From Mariprofundus sp. (GTDB lineage Bacteria; Pseudomonadota; Zetaproteobacteria; Mariprofundales; Mariprofundaceae), in the NCBI GenBank assembly GCA_015485035.1, contig WFUI01000215.1, forward strand, positions 1 through 26,765: DNA of 26,765 bases, in the 5' to 3' direction. How positions within the stretch are numbered: the first letter of the stretch is position 1; every line of letters begins with the position of its first letter. A program made the translations under genes and the position numbers. The notes under the pieces were generated by a model. The model was not told where the DNA came from and made no database searches. It saw only the letters and a list, made by a program, of their open reading frames with translations. Positions 6,767 through 17,926 of this stretch are shown here, one piece after another.

Positions 6767-7636
6767 TCAACCTCGTGCGATGCGTCGTTTTTCCAACAGA
6801 TCATGTACAATTGGCGTAAGAATCAGCTCCATGGCCAATGCGAATTTAGAGGCAGGAACTACCAGCGTATTACGACGGGACATGAACGAACCGTTCAACA
6901 TGGCTTGTAACCATGGGAAATCAATATCCCATTTTTCAGGCTTGCGAATTCTGATAACCATAACACTTTCATCCGGCGTAGGAACATCGCGAGCAATAAA
7001 CGGATTTGATGTATCCACCAACGGAACACGCTGGAAATTAATGTCAGTGTTGGTGAACTGCGGCGTAATAAAGTGCACATAATCATGCATGCGGGACAGA
7101 ATGTTATCGACAACAGCTTCCTGTGAATATCCACGCATTTCTGTATCACGATGAATTTTCTGAATCCATTCGAGATTCACTACAGGAACAACACCCAACA
7201 GCAAATCAACATACGGACGAACTTCTTCCACACCGCCATGCAAGCCTTCATAAAAAAGCAGATCTGAACCTTCACCTATTTCACGCCATTCGGTAAACTT
7301 TCCAGCTTCTACACCATAGATCTTGGCTTCTTCGTCATCATGTACATATGTACGAGCCATACCACGTCCGGTACGACGATATGAATCAAACAACTCGGCA
7401 ATTTTATCGAACAGATTAGCTTCATCAGAAAAATGACTTAAACGCTTTCCAGCCGCTTCAAACTCTTTTGCTTTGGCACGAAACTCCATACGGTCGAAAC
7501 GATGAAAGCAATCACCTTCGATAATCGCCGGCGTGACCTGCTCACGCCTGAAAATATGCTCAAGAGCAAGCTTCGCTGTACTTGTACCGGCACCAGAAGA
7601 ACCGGTAACGGAAATAACTGGATATTTAGCTGACAT
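6767..7636 (-). CDS. prk: Phosphoribulokinase (proteobacterial class, PrkB-like)
   Basis: Phosphoribulokinase makes ribulose-1,5-bisphosphate from ribulose-5-phosphate and ATP, supplying RuBisCO in the Calvin cycle. The 289 residues match the octameric proteobacterial type. The protein starts MSAKYPVISVTGSSGAGTST with the P-loop GSSGAGTST (12-20), followed by IEGDCFHRF, the FYEGLHGG motif, VVNLEWIQKIHRD and QFTNTDINFQRVPLVDTSNPF, all family hallmarks. The ATG at 7636 follows GGGAG by 5 bases; a TTG four codons upstream is less likely. It stands alone between its own candidate promoter and a strong terminator, not with RuBisCO genes. E. coli PrkB has the same architecture without a known Calvin-cycle role, so autotrophy is inferred rather than shown. 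Confidence 0.92.
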   Translation of the reverse strand: MSAKYPVISVTGSSGAGTSTAKLALEHIFRREQVTPAIIEGDCFHRFDRMEFRAKAKEFEAAGKRLSHFSDEANLFDKIAELFDSYRRTGRGMARTYVHDDEEAKIYGVEAGKFTEWREIGEGSDLLFYEGLHGGVEEVRPYVDLLLGVVPVVNLEWIQKIHRDTEMRGYSQEAVVDNILSRMHDYVHFITPQFTNTDINFQRVPLVDTSNPFIARDVPTPDESVMVIRIRKPEKWDIDFPWLQAMLNGSFMSRRNTLVVPASKFALAMELILTPIVHDLLEKRRIARG

Positions 7637-7731
7637 AAAATCTCCCAAAAACCTTTTTAAAACAGGGTGTTAGATAACAAACAGTGTGCCCAATCCCCAT
7701 CCCCTTCACGGATATACCCAAAAGGTTGGCC

Positions 7732-7761
7732 ATTATGCCGCAAACCATGCCTACCTTTCAA
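7732..7761 (-). promoter_or_regulatory. Candidate promoter of prk
   Basis: On the minus strand TTGAAA (7756-7761) and CATAAT (7732-7737) are separated by 18 bp, leaving a leader of roughly 90 bases before the prk ATG. The gap between mnmE and prk is about 155 bp, enough for an independent transcription start. I saw no clear operator for a CbbR-type LysR regulator. Confidence 0.4.
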
Positions 7762-7792
7762 GGAGGAGAACAGAAAAATGTTAAGCCCGATG

Positions 7793-9112
7793 TTACTTGC
7801 CGATGCAGAATTCAGAAAAAACACGATCCAGAATATATTCTATATCCCCGATACCCAGGATACTGCCAAGCTGACTCCATGCAGCACGCCACTCCATGGC
7901 CGTCAATTCCAGCTGGTCTTCGGAATGAAGCATGCTCATTCCCGCCTGAAGATGCGACAACGTCTCGAGCAAGATAGTCCGATGCCGTTCCCGCGTCACC
8001 AGCAGGCCTTCATCTGCAAGGCTCATATCACCCAGTTGTTTTGCAAGAACATCGGAAAGTTGTTCCAGACCGGTTTTCTGTTTGATACTCACCGGAATAA
8101 ATTGAGGAGGAAAAACGGCATCAACAAGATCTACCTTGTTCATCAGAAAAATATTCGCATTCCTGCTTGTGTCCCATGTATCAGGGCGGCTTGCATCGGC
8201 AACAAAAATAATTGCGTCGGCCTGCTCGGCTGCTGCCTCTGCCCGACGGACCCCCTCCTGCTCAATAGCATCGTCGCTTGTTCGCAATCCGGCAGTATCT
8301 GCAAGACGCACCGGAATGCCGTGAACCTCAAAATCGATTTCAAGAACATCACGGGTTGTCCCGGGGATATTACTGACAATGGCACGATCACGACCTGCCA
8401 GAGTATTTAACAAACTTGATTTTCCCACGTTGGGGGCACCAATAATCGCCACAACAGCGCCTTCAAAAAGCCGTTCACCCAGCGGAGCCGTTGATAATAG
8501 CTTCTCAATAGGTGTAATTACTGTTTCTTGCATATTCTCGGACAGCTGCTCAAAAAACAGAGCCGGAATTTCTTCCTCGGGAAAATCCAGACAGGCTTCA
8601 ACATGCGCCACCAAACCGGTCAGGCGTTGCATCAACGTGTTAATATGCTGCCCGAATACTCCTTGAAGCTGCCTCAGGGCCTGTTTTCCTGCACGCACTG
8701 TTGCAGCATCAATACATGCCGCCACAGCTTCAGCCTGAGATAATTCTATATTTCCATTTTCAACAGCACGGCGGGTAAACTCGCCGGGTTCAGCCGGCCT
8801 GCAGCCCAGTTCATATAATCGCTCCAGCAAAGCACGCAGAAGTACCGGACTTCCATGCCCCTGCAGTTCAATGACATCTTCTCCTGTATAAGAATGAGGA
8901 GCAGGAAAAAAGAGCGCCAATCCCTCATCAAGAACATCGCCGGTTCTATCCAGCCAGCGTGTCAATGTGGCGGTTCTCGGAGTAATATCGTCAAGCATCG
9001 TCACCTGTTTCATGATACTCAGGGCTTGCGGTCCTGACATGCGTACGATTCCGACACCGCCACGCCCAACCGGCGTGGCGATGGCTGCTATGGTTGAGTC
9101 TGGCTGCTTAAT
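7793..9112 (-). CDS. mnmE: tRNA modification GTPase MnmE, apparent ATT start
   Basis: MnmE is the K+-activated GTPase that acts with MnmG on wobble uridine 34. The G domain shows G1 GAPNVGKSS (225-233), GTTRD, DTAG (272-275) and NKVD (325-328), and the protein ends in the conserved FCIGK with its functional Cys. The first ATG (9040) would delete the essential N-terminal TIAAIATPVGRGGVGIVR block, which is encoded in frame upstream. That frame is closed by a TGA, and the only plausible start between is ATT at 9112-9110, overlapping the yidC stop (GATTAA). This gives 439 residues, near the usual 450. No strong ribosome-binding site is visible, so coupling to yidC is likely. Confidence 0.93.
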   Translation of the reverse strand: MKQPDSTIAAIATPVGRGGVGIVRMSGPQALSIMKQVTMLDDITPRTATLTRWLDRTGDVLDEGLALFFPAPHSYTGEDVIELQGHGSPVLLRALLERLYELGCRPAEPGEFTRRAVENGNIELSQAEAVAACIDAATVRAGKQALRQLQGVFGQHINTLMQRLTGLVAHVEACLDFPEEEIPALFFEQLSENMQETVITPIEKLLSTAPLGERLFEGAVVAIIGAPNVGKSSLLNTLAGRDRAIVSNIPGTTRDVLEIDFEVHGIPVRLADTAGLRTSDDAIEQEGVRRAEAAAEQADAIIFVADASRPDTWDTSRNANIFLMNKVDLVDAVFPPQFIPVSIKQKTGLEQLSDVLAKQLGDMSLADEGLLVTRERHRTILLETLSHLQAGMSMLHSEDQLELTAMEWRAAWSQLGSILGIGDIEYILDRVFSEFCIGK

Positions 9113-10715
9113 CGACGTTCAACCGCTTCATGACCAGTCGTTGCTGGAGAATTGATAGGGTATTATTGACGACCCAGTACAGTACCAGTCCCGCCGGGAA
9201 AAACAGGAACAATACGGTGAATATTGCCGGTAAAAACTGCATCAGCTTGGCCTGCATAGGGTCAGGCGGCTGTGGATTCAGTTTCTGCTGAATATACATG
9301 GAAGCACCCATGATAACCGGCAATACAAAATACGGATCCTGTACAGACATATCATGAATCCAGCCGATAAACGGTGCCTGACGCATTTCAATCGACATCA
9401 ATAATACTTTATATAGTGCAAAAAACACAGGTATCTGAATCAGAATCGGCAAACACCCGCCCATCGGATTGACCTTGTGTTTCTTGTACAGACCCATCAT
9501 TTCCTGACTCATGCGTTGACGGTCATCACCGTAGAGCTCCTTGATCCGGGCCATTTCAGGTTGCAACTTGCGCATACCGGCCATGGATTCATAGGATTTC
9601 TGCGTCGGATAGAAAAACAGCAGTTTGATGCACAGCACCAGAATAACAATACACCAGCCGAAATTGCCGATATATTTGTATAACCAGGCCAGAAAGGTAT
9701 GCATGGGCTTGGCAATTGGCGCAAACCAGCCAAAATCTACTGAACGTTCCAGTTCTGAACCGGCAGCTTCCAGTATCGGAATCGATTTAGGACCAATATA
9801 AAGCTGTGTATTAAACACAACATTCTTGCCTTCAATATTTCCGTCATCAATTAATCCTGCCTGATAGGAACGCCCGTCACTTTTGAAATAATAGGGATAA
9901 TTCTGCTCCGGATTGGAAATAAGGGCAGCAATAAAATAGCGATTCATAATCGCAGTCCAGCCACCCATGGATGCCATGCGTTCCGCACCTTTCTCATCCA
10001 GATCATCATAATCCGGTTCTACCAGCTTACCGTTAAGCAAGGCTGTCGGACCCATATGCTCATAGAATGTATTCAGTGTTTTGTCCGGATTGCGCTCTAC
10101 TACCTGGCGATACATTTTCAGTCCGGCGCCATTGATAATTTTATCCGTGATTTCTATTTTATAACTACCCGGGGTCAGGTGGAACTGGCGCTGCCAGATT
10201 TGACCACCATCAAGCGTAGCCTGCAAAGTAAGTGAGAGTTTTCCCTGACTCACTACCGTAAACGGTGTGTTTATTTTTGCGCCAATGATGCCCGAATTGG
10301 CATATACTGCATGGCCCTTATCATTCATAAATAACACATCTACATTGGCTGCTCCGGGCTCGAGCGACTCTTTGTACTTCAGCAGCGTTCCCTGGGTAAT
10401 CCAGCCTTTATCATTCACTTTAAGTCTGATCAGATCATTGCCGAGGATAAAGGTTTCACCTGTTTCGATACTGTGTGATACATCAGAACCGGATTCGGGA
10501 GAAGCAGAAGCCTGTGCAGAAAGTTCGCTCGCTTCAGGCATGGCGGGTGGCTGGGCATAGGTATCATCAACCGGTGCCGCTTTCTTCTCAACGATGGCAG
10601 AAGACTCTGTCTGTTGCTGTTGAACAGCTTCCTGCTGTTGTGGAAACAGCTGCTGCCAACCCAGCAACACAACCATCGACAATGCAAAAGCCAGCAGCAT
10701 ATTGCGTTGTTCCAT
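9108..10715 (-). CDS. yidC: Membrane protein insertase YidC
   Basis: YidC inserts and folds inner-membrane proteins, alone or with SecYEG. The 535 residues show the Gram-negative layout: an N-terminal anchor (6-24), a Gln-rich linker, a periplasmic beta-domain (about 85-325), then the five-helix insertase core from about 330 onward. GDDRQRMSQEMMGLYK and VNPMGGCLPILIQIPVF mark the cytoplasmic loop and the hydrophilic-groove helices. The groove arginine of E. coli (R366) is lysine here (K364). AGGGAG precedes the ATG by 6 bases. It is downstream of yidD and overlaps mnmE at its stop codon. Confidence 0.96.
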   Translation of the reverse strand: MEQRNMLLAFALSMVVLLGWQQLFPQQQEAVQQQQTESSAIVEKKAAPVDDTYAQPPAMPEASELSAQASASPESGSDVSHSIETGETFILGNDLIRLKVNDKGWITQGTLLKYKESLEPGAANVDVLFMNDKGHAVYANSGIIGAKINTPFTVVSQGKLSLTLQATLDGGQIWQRQFHLTPGSYKIEITDKIINGAGLKMYRQVVERNPDKTLNTFYEHMGPTALLNGKLVEPDYDDLDEKGAERMASMGGWTAIMNRYFIAALISNPEQNYPYYFKSDGRSYQAGLIDDGNIEGKNVVFNTQLYIGPKSIPILEAAGSELERSVDFGWFAPIAKPMHTFLAWLYKYIGNFGWCIVILVLCIKLLFFYPTQKSYESMAGMRKLQPEMARIKELYGDDRQRMSQEMMGLYKKHKVNPMGGCLPILIQIPVFFALYKVLLMSIEMRQAPFIGWIHDMSVQDPYFVLPVIMGASMYIQQKLNPQPPDPMQAKLMQFLPAIFTVLFLFFPAGLVLYWVVNNTLSILQQRLVMKRLNVD

Positions 10716-10789
10716 ATTTTTCTCCCTGAAATCGCTAATCGATTATCTAAGTTATTGATTTATATATTAATAAATCCGCCATGCCTTTA

Positions 10790-11002
10790 TCATGGAAGCG
10801 GATCATAACCACCTTTTGAAAACGGGTGGCAACGTAACAGACGTTTGGCGCCAAGCCAAATGCCACGTAACGCACCATATCTCTGAATAGCCTCAATCAT
10901 ATAGTGTGAACAGCTTGGCATATGGGCACAATGATTCGGAACTATGGGTGAAATAAACAGTTGGTAGAAACGAACCAGCGATGCAAAGATTTTTTTCATC
11001 AT
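10790..11002 (-). CDS. yidD: Membrane protein insertion efficiency factor YidD
   Basis: YidD is a small membrane-associated protein that helps YidC-dependent insertion. The 70 residues contain the family core: FYQLFISPIV near the start, CAHMPSCSHYMIEAI with conserved Cys, and RLLRCHPFSKGGYDPLP at the end, where GGYDP is the signature. The ATG overlaps the rnpA stop (ATGA), and a second ATG follows directly. The 74-bp AT-rich gap before yidC holds a short inverted repeat (CCATG/CATGG) over the stop codon, but I see no convincing promoter. Confidence 0.94.
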   Translation of the reverse strand: MMKKIFASLVRFYQLFISPIVPNHCAHMPSCSHYMIEAIQRYGALRGIWLGAKRLLRCHPFSKGGYDPLP

Positions 11003-11352
11003 GCTGAAGATGTGAGTTTGCGGCGAATAGTGACTATCGCCTGCATCAAATCATTGGCCGGGCATTGCATATGACTAGCGTTTGTGGCTGGAATAATCAG
11101 CATATCAACACCCATAGCATGACAAGCGCTCGTTCGGAAAGTATTCCGTAATTGCCGTTTCAATCTGTTTCTCTGCACAGCATTGCCATATTTTCTGGAT
11201 ACTGCCAAACCCAAACGACAATATTCCAGTTGATTCGTTCGATAAATGATGCGGAGGTTTCCCACCTTGATTCTTTTGCCTTTTCGTATCGAGGAAAAAT
11301 CGGCTTTTGACCGTAAACGATACGATTTAGGAAATCGCTGATGCGATGAAAT
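10999..11352 (-). CDS. rnpA: Ribonuclease P protein component, non-canonical start
   Basis: RnpA binds the RNase P RNA and helps mature tRNA 5' ends. The core RLGLAVSRKYGNAVQRNRLKRQLRNTFR contains the RNR motif, here NAVQRNRLKRQLR. A GTG at 11265 would give only 88 residues and lose the conserved N-terminal FPKSYRLRSKADF segment, which is encoded in frame upstream. That frame has no ATG, GTG or TTG before a stop inside rpmH. The candidates are ATT at 11352 (117 residues, overlapping the rpmH TGA by one base) or CTG at 11355 (118 residues, a CTGA overlap). I give the ATT boundary. Either yields the normal family length. Confidence 0.9.
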   Translation of the reverse strand: MSSHQRFPKSYRLRSKADFSSIRKGKRIKVGNLRIIYRTNQLEYCRLGLAVSRKYGNAVQRNRLKRQLRNTFRTSACHAMGVDMLIIPATNASHMQCPANDLMQAIVTIRRKLTSSA

Positions 11353-11486
11353 CAGGCAGACAACCGTTTGCGACCTTTGGCACGGCGGCGATTAATCACA
11401 GCACGGCCTGATCGGGTGGCCATACGCGCACGAAAACCATGGCGGCGTGCTCGGCGAATTCGGCTTGGCTTATAGGTAAAGCTCAT
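11352..11486 (-). CDS. rpmH: 50S ribosomal protein L34
   Basis: L34 is a small basic protein of the large ribosomal subunit. The 44-residue product starts [20 protein letters not shown], carries [20 protein letters not shown], and ends LSA, a typical bacterial L34. AGGAG stands 7 bases before the ATG. It is the first gene of the rnpA-yidD-yidC-mnmE operon, transcribed away from dnaA from a strong promoter. Confidence 0.97.
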   Translation of the reverse strand: MSFTYKPSRIRRARRHGFRARMATRSGRAVINRRRAKGRKRLSA

Positions 11487-11527
11487 GGTTTATCTCCTGT
11501 TCCCAAGGTTGCTAAAAAGGGTCGCGC

Positions 11528-11555
11528 ATGATAAATACTGGCTTAGCTATGTCAA
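11528..11555 (-). promoter_or_regulatory. rpmH operon promoter with stringent-type discriminator
   Basis: A perfect TTGACA (11550-11555) is 16 bp from TATCAT (11528-11533) on the minus strand, followed by GCGCGACCCTTTT. The -10 plus discriminator differs from the tRNA-tuf promoter at only two positions (TATNATGCGCNACCCTT). This links both translation-apparatus operons to the same probable ppGpp/DksA response. Confidence 0.8.
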
Positions 11556-11571
11556 GAAAACTTCTTAAACC

Positions 11572-11599
11572 CTTAGCAGGACTGGATGATAAGTATGAT
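11572..11599 (+). promoter_or_regulatory. Candidate dnaA promoter
   Basis: TATGAT (11594-11599) lies 16 bp after CTTAGC (or 15 bp after TTAGCA), about 19-28 bases before the likely dnaA start codons. The -35 is weak and no DnaA box is visible in the dnaA-rpmH gap, so DnaA autorepression through this region is not evident. Confidence 0.3.
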
Positions 11600-11626
11600 G
11601 CATGTACTATTCAGGCAATGGTAACT

Positions 11627-12943
11627 ATGAACAATGAATCAATCTGGCAACATGTTTCAGACTTACTGAAGGAGGAGCTTCCGGCATCACGATTTGATGC
11701 ATGGATACGTTCATTATCGGCACAGTACGATGGTGAAAAACTTGTCATCAAGGTTCCCAGCCGGTTTTTCCTCGATGGCTTGAAAAACAACTACGGAGAG
11801 AAAATATCCACCCTGACAAAACAGGTTTCAGGGACAGATATGGCCGTGTCTTATCTGGTCGACCCTTCACTGGACGAAGCTGCTGAAACATCGCAACAAA
11901 CTGCTGCTTCGAAGCCATCACTGGTCGATGGCTTTATCGATCCCCGTTTCACATTTGACAATTTCGTTGTGGGTTCCGGCAATGAATTCTGCCACGCTGC
12001 CTGTCGCGCGGTAGCGGATAAACCCGGCGAAATTTATAACCCCCTTTATCTCTACGGTGGTGTTGGTCTGGGTAAAACACATCTGATTAATGCTGTCGCC
12101 AACTCCCTGATCAATTGCGATCATATCCGTATTGCCTACCGAACCGGAGAACGGTTCACCAATGAACTCATCCAGGCTATCCGTAACGGATCCACCGATC
12201 AGTTTCGAAATCAATATCGTCAGGTCGATGTGTTGATTATCGATGATATTCAGTTTATTGCCGGAAAGGATCGTACTCAGGAAGAGTTCTTTCATACCTT
12301 TAACGCCCTGTATGAAATAAAAAAACAGATTATTCTGACTTCGGACAGAAGCCCTCGTGAACTGACCAACCTCATGGAGCGATTACGTTCCCGGTTTAAC
12401 TGGGGATTGGTTGCAGATATACAGGCTCCTGATCTGGAAACCCGGTTGGCAATTCTGAGCAGTAAAGCCGAACTGGCGGGTATTATGCTGGATGAAGATG
12501 TCGCCCATTTGCTGGCTTCCCGTATTACCAATAATGTGCGCGAACTCGAAGGGGCTCTGACTCGTCTGACCGCCCACGCCACACTGACCGGCCGCACGAT
12601 CGACATCACGTTTGCCCGCCATGTTTTGCGCGATTTATTGCATGAAGAAGTTCGCGCGATTTCTATCTTGGATATCCAGAAAAAGGTTGCTTCCTATTTC
12701 AATATCAATATCAGGGAAATGACTTCCAGCAAACGTAGTAAAAATGTCGCCTACCCCCGTCAGATTGCTATGTATGCCAGCAAAGACCTGACAACCCAGT
12801 CCCTGCCTGAAATTGGAAGTCAGTTTGGTGGTCGGGATCATACTACTGTATTGCATGCTGTTCGGAAAATTAAAAAGATGCGTGAAGAATCGGATGATTT
12901 TGATGAAGAAATGGGCCGGATTATTGCATTGCTGAAACAATAA
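11627..12943 (+). CDS. dnaA: Chromosomal replication initiator DnaA
   Basis: DnaA binds oriC, oligomerises with ATP and melts the origin. Domain I starts MNNESIWQHVSDLLKEELPA, the AAA+ domain has Walker A GGVGLGKTH (about 144-152) and Walker B VLIIDD (about 202-207) followed by IQFIAGKDRTQEEFFHTFN, and domain IV has the DnaA signature GGRDHTTVLHAVRKI. I chose the ATG at 11627 (438 residues) because it places the domain I tryptophan at residue 7, as in E. coli (W6). An ATG at 11618 is nearly as good. ATGs at 11528 and 11549 sit on the opposing rpmH promoter and are unlikely. None has a strong ribosome-binding site. Domain II is short. Confidence 0.96.
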   Translation: MNNESIWQHVSDLLKEELPASRFDAWIRSLSAQYDGEKLVIKVPSRFFLDGLKNNYGEKISTLTKQVSGTDMAVSYLVDPSLDEAAETSQQTAASKPSLVDGFIDPRFTFDNFVVGSGNEFCHAACRAVADKPGEIYNPLYLYGGVGLGKTHLINAVANSLINCDHIRIAYRTGERFTNELIQAIRNGSTDQFRNQYRQVDVLIIDDIQFIAGKDRTQEEFFHTFNALYEIKKQIILTSDRSPRELTNLMERLRSRFNWGLVADIQAPDLETRLAILSSKAELAGIMLDEDVAHLLASRITNNVRELEGALTRLTAHATLTGRTIDITFARHVLRDLLHEEVRAISILDIQKKVASYFNINIREMTSSKRSKNVAYPRQIAMYASKDLTTQSLPEIGSQFGGRDHTTVLHAVRKIKKMREESDDFDEEMGRIIALLKQ

Positions 12944-13202
12944 CCCAAAACGATCATATCATGTGCATAAGGGGCCTCATGGCCTGTGGATGGTTTGAGT
13001 ATAAAGTGGTTGAACGATAAACCAGACGCCGTAATGTTCAGTTATCCACATACCATGTACAGGGAGTTGTTGTTGTTGTTCACATGATTGTAACCCTATC
13101 AAGATGATAGAATTACAGGGAAATAAATGGTTATCCACACTATCCACAGCACCTATGATGATGACTATATTTTTTAAATAAAAAGAGAAAGAGGAAGTCA
13201 GT
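12944..13202. other. Probable chromosomal replication origin (oriC)
   Basis: The 259-bp dnaA-dnaN gap holds two perfect DnaA boxes TTATCCACA (13042-13050 and 13131-13139), an 8/9 box CTATCCACA abutting the second (13140-13148), an 8/9 reverse box TGTGCATAA (12962-12970), and weaker matches at 12986-12994 (TGTGGATGG) and 13076-13084 (TTGTTCACA). An AT-rich stretch (about 13164-13188) next to the tandem boxes is the likely unwinding element. The boxes, the location between dnaA and dnaN and two nearby parS sites agree; GC skew was not computed. Confidence 0.85.
13131..13148 (+). promoter_or_regulatory. Two abutting DnaA boxes beside the AT-rich element
   Basis: TTATCCACA is followed with no spacer by CTATCCACA. 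Abutting same-orientation boxes 16 bases from the AT-rich stretch are the layout expected for loading a DnaA filament onto the unwinding element. An ATGATGATG run lies between. Confidence 0.75.
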
Positions 13203-14303
13203 ATGAAGATAACATTGTCCAGAGCTTCTCTGTTACAGGCAGTACAGCGCTGTCAGAGCATTGTTGAGAAGCGTCATACCATTCCTATTCTGGCTAATTT
13301 ATTACTTGAAGCCAAAAATGACAGACTGCTGATAACAGCTACCGATTTGGAAGTGGGGCTTCACAGTCAGGCGGAAGCCCAGATCCAGCAGACAGGTTCG
13401 ATCACCGTATCAGCACGCAAGTTGTTCGATATTATCAAGGAACTGGATCCTGAACAGGATGTAATCATGGAAACCGGTGATAATTTTGTTTCCATTCGCA
13501 GTGGTCGATCCCGTTTTCGGGTTACATCATTACCTGCCGATGAATACCCCTCGCTGACTGAAGAACCCAGTGAAATATCGATCTCTGTATCCGGCATGAC
13601 ATTGGCTGATATGGTAGCAGCGACAAGTTTTGCAATGTCCACAGACGAAACACGCAAATATCTGACAGGCACACTGTTTGAAGTGGATGCAGAACAGATG
13701 TTGCGCCTGGTGACTACCGACGGGCACAGATTGGCACTGTCTGAAATCAGGCTGGAACAATCTGTAGAAGCGAGAAAATGTATTGTTCCGAGAAAAGCAG
13801 TAATGGAAATCCGGAAGCTGAGTGAAGAGTGTCAGGAACAGATTGAGATCTTTCTTGGGGAGCGTCAGATTCGTATTGTTGCCGGTTCCAATATTCTGAC
13901 CTCCAAATTGATCGATGCCCGTTTCCCTGTCTATCAGGATGTGATTCCTGCCAATAATCCGGCCAGAGTAATTATTGCCCGTAGCGAATTTGATCAGGTG
14001 CTGCGCCGGAGCATGATTGTGGCGAATGAGTTTACCCATGATATCCGTTTGGTATTCAGCGAGAAGGGTCTGGATATTTCTGCGCATAATACAGAACAGG
14101 AAGAAGCCGAAGAACATATTGAGGCAGATTACAATGGCCAGGAAACAGCGATTGGATTTAATGGGCGTTATTTGAGAGATACGCTTGGTGCTATCCGTTC
14201 AGCCAATGTTCGTATTGATTTGAAAGATGAACTGTCTCCTGTACTCATTAGCGGTGAAGATGATGTTCAATCCAGGCATGTGATTATGCCGATGAGGATT
14301 TAG
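13203..14303 (+). CDS. dnaN: DNA polymerase III beta sliding clamp
   Basis: DnaN is the homodimeric ring that tethers polymerase III to DNA. The 366 residues, the same as E. coli, start MKITLSRASLLQAVQRCQSIVEKRHTIPIL and carry the domain-1 block ATDLEVGL, the TDGHRLALS motif in the middle domain, and end in VIMPMRI, the standard beta-clamp C-terminus forming part of the partner-binding pocket. A GAGGA site precedes the ATG by about 7 bases. It lies directly after oriC and 12 bases before recF. Confidence 0.97.
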   Translation: MKITLSRASLLQAVQRCQSIVEKRHTIPILANLLLEAKNDRLLITATDLEVGLHSQAEAQIQQTGSITVSARKLFDIIKELDPEQDVIMETGDNFVSIRSGRSRFRVTSLPADEYPSLTEEPSEISISVSGMTLADMVAATSFAMSTDETRKYLTGTLFEVDAEQMLRLVTTDGHRLALSEIRLEQSVEARKCIVPRKAVMEIRKLSEECQEQIEIFLGERQIRIVAGSNILTSKLIDARFPVYQDVIPANNPARVIIARSEFDQVLRRSMIVANEFTHDIRLVFSEKGLDISAHNTEQEEAEEHIEADYNGQETAIGFNGRYLRDTLGAIRSANVRIDLKDELSPVLISGEDDVQSRHVIMPMRI

Positions 14304-14315
14304 ATTGAGTTGTAG

Positions 14316-17905
<3,590 letters not shown>

Positions 17906-17926
17906 CAAGGTATAAAAGGAACAGCC

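Noticed and set aside
7778..8410. Plus-strand ORF antisense to mnmE, with AAGGAGG before its ATG (about 210 codons)
   Set aside because: It lies almost wholly opposite the well-supported mnmE gene, its protein has no recognisable domain, and its codon pattern looks like the mirror of MnmE. The purine run in front is on the non-coding side of the prk promoter region.
11528..11626. Longer dnaA reading frame starting at ATG 11528 or 11549
   Set aside because: These ATGs fall on the -10 and -35 elements of the opposing rpmH promoter, and the extra residues do not match DnaA domain I.
13151..13164. ATGATGATG run in oriC as a DnaA-trio element
   Set aside because: The reported trio reads TAG/TAA-type triplets 5' to 3' on the relevant strand; this run gives ATG/TGA/GAT or CAT/TCA/ATC and does not fit.
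13530..14117. 195-codon minus-strand ORF opposite dnaN, and a 234-codon one opposite purM (18236-18940)
   Set aside because: Both are antisense to clear housekeeping genes and their His/Cys-rich translations look like reverse-frame artefacts.
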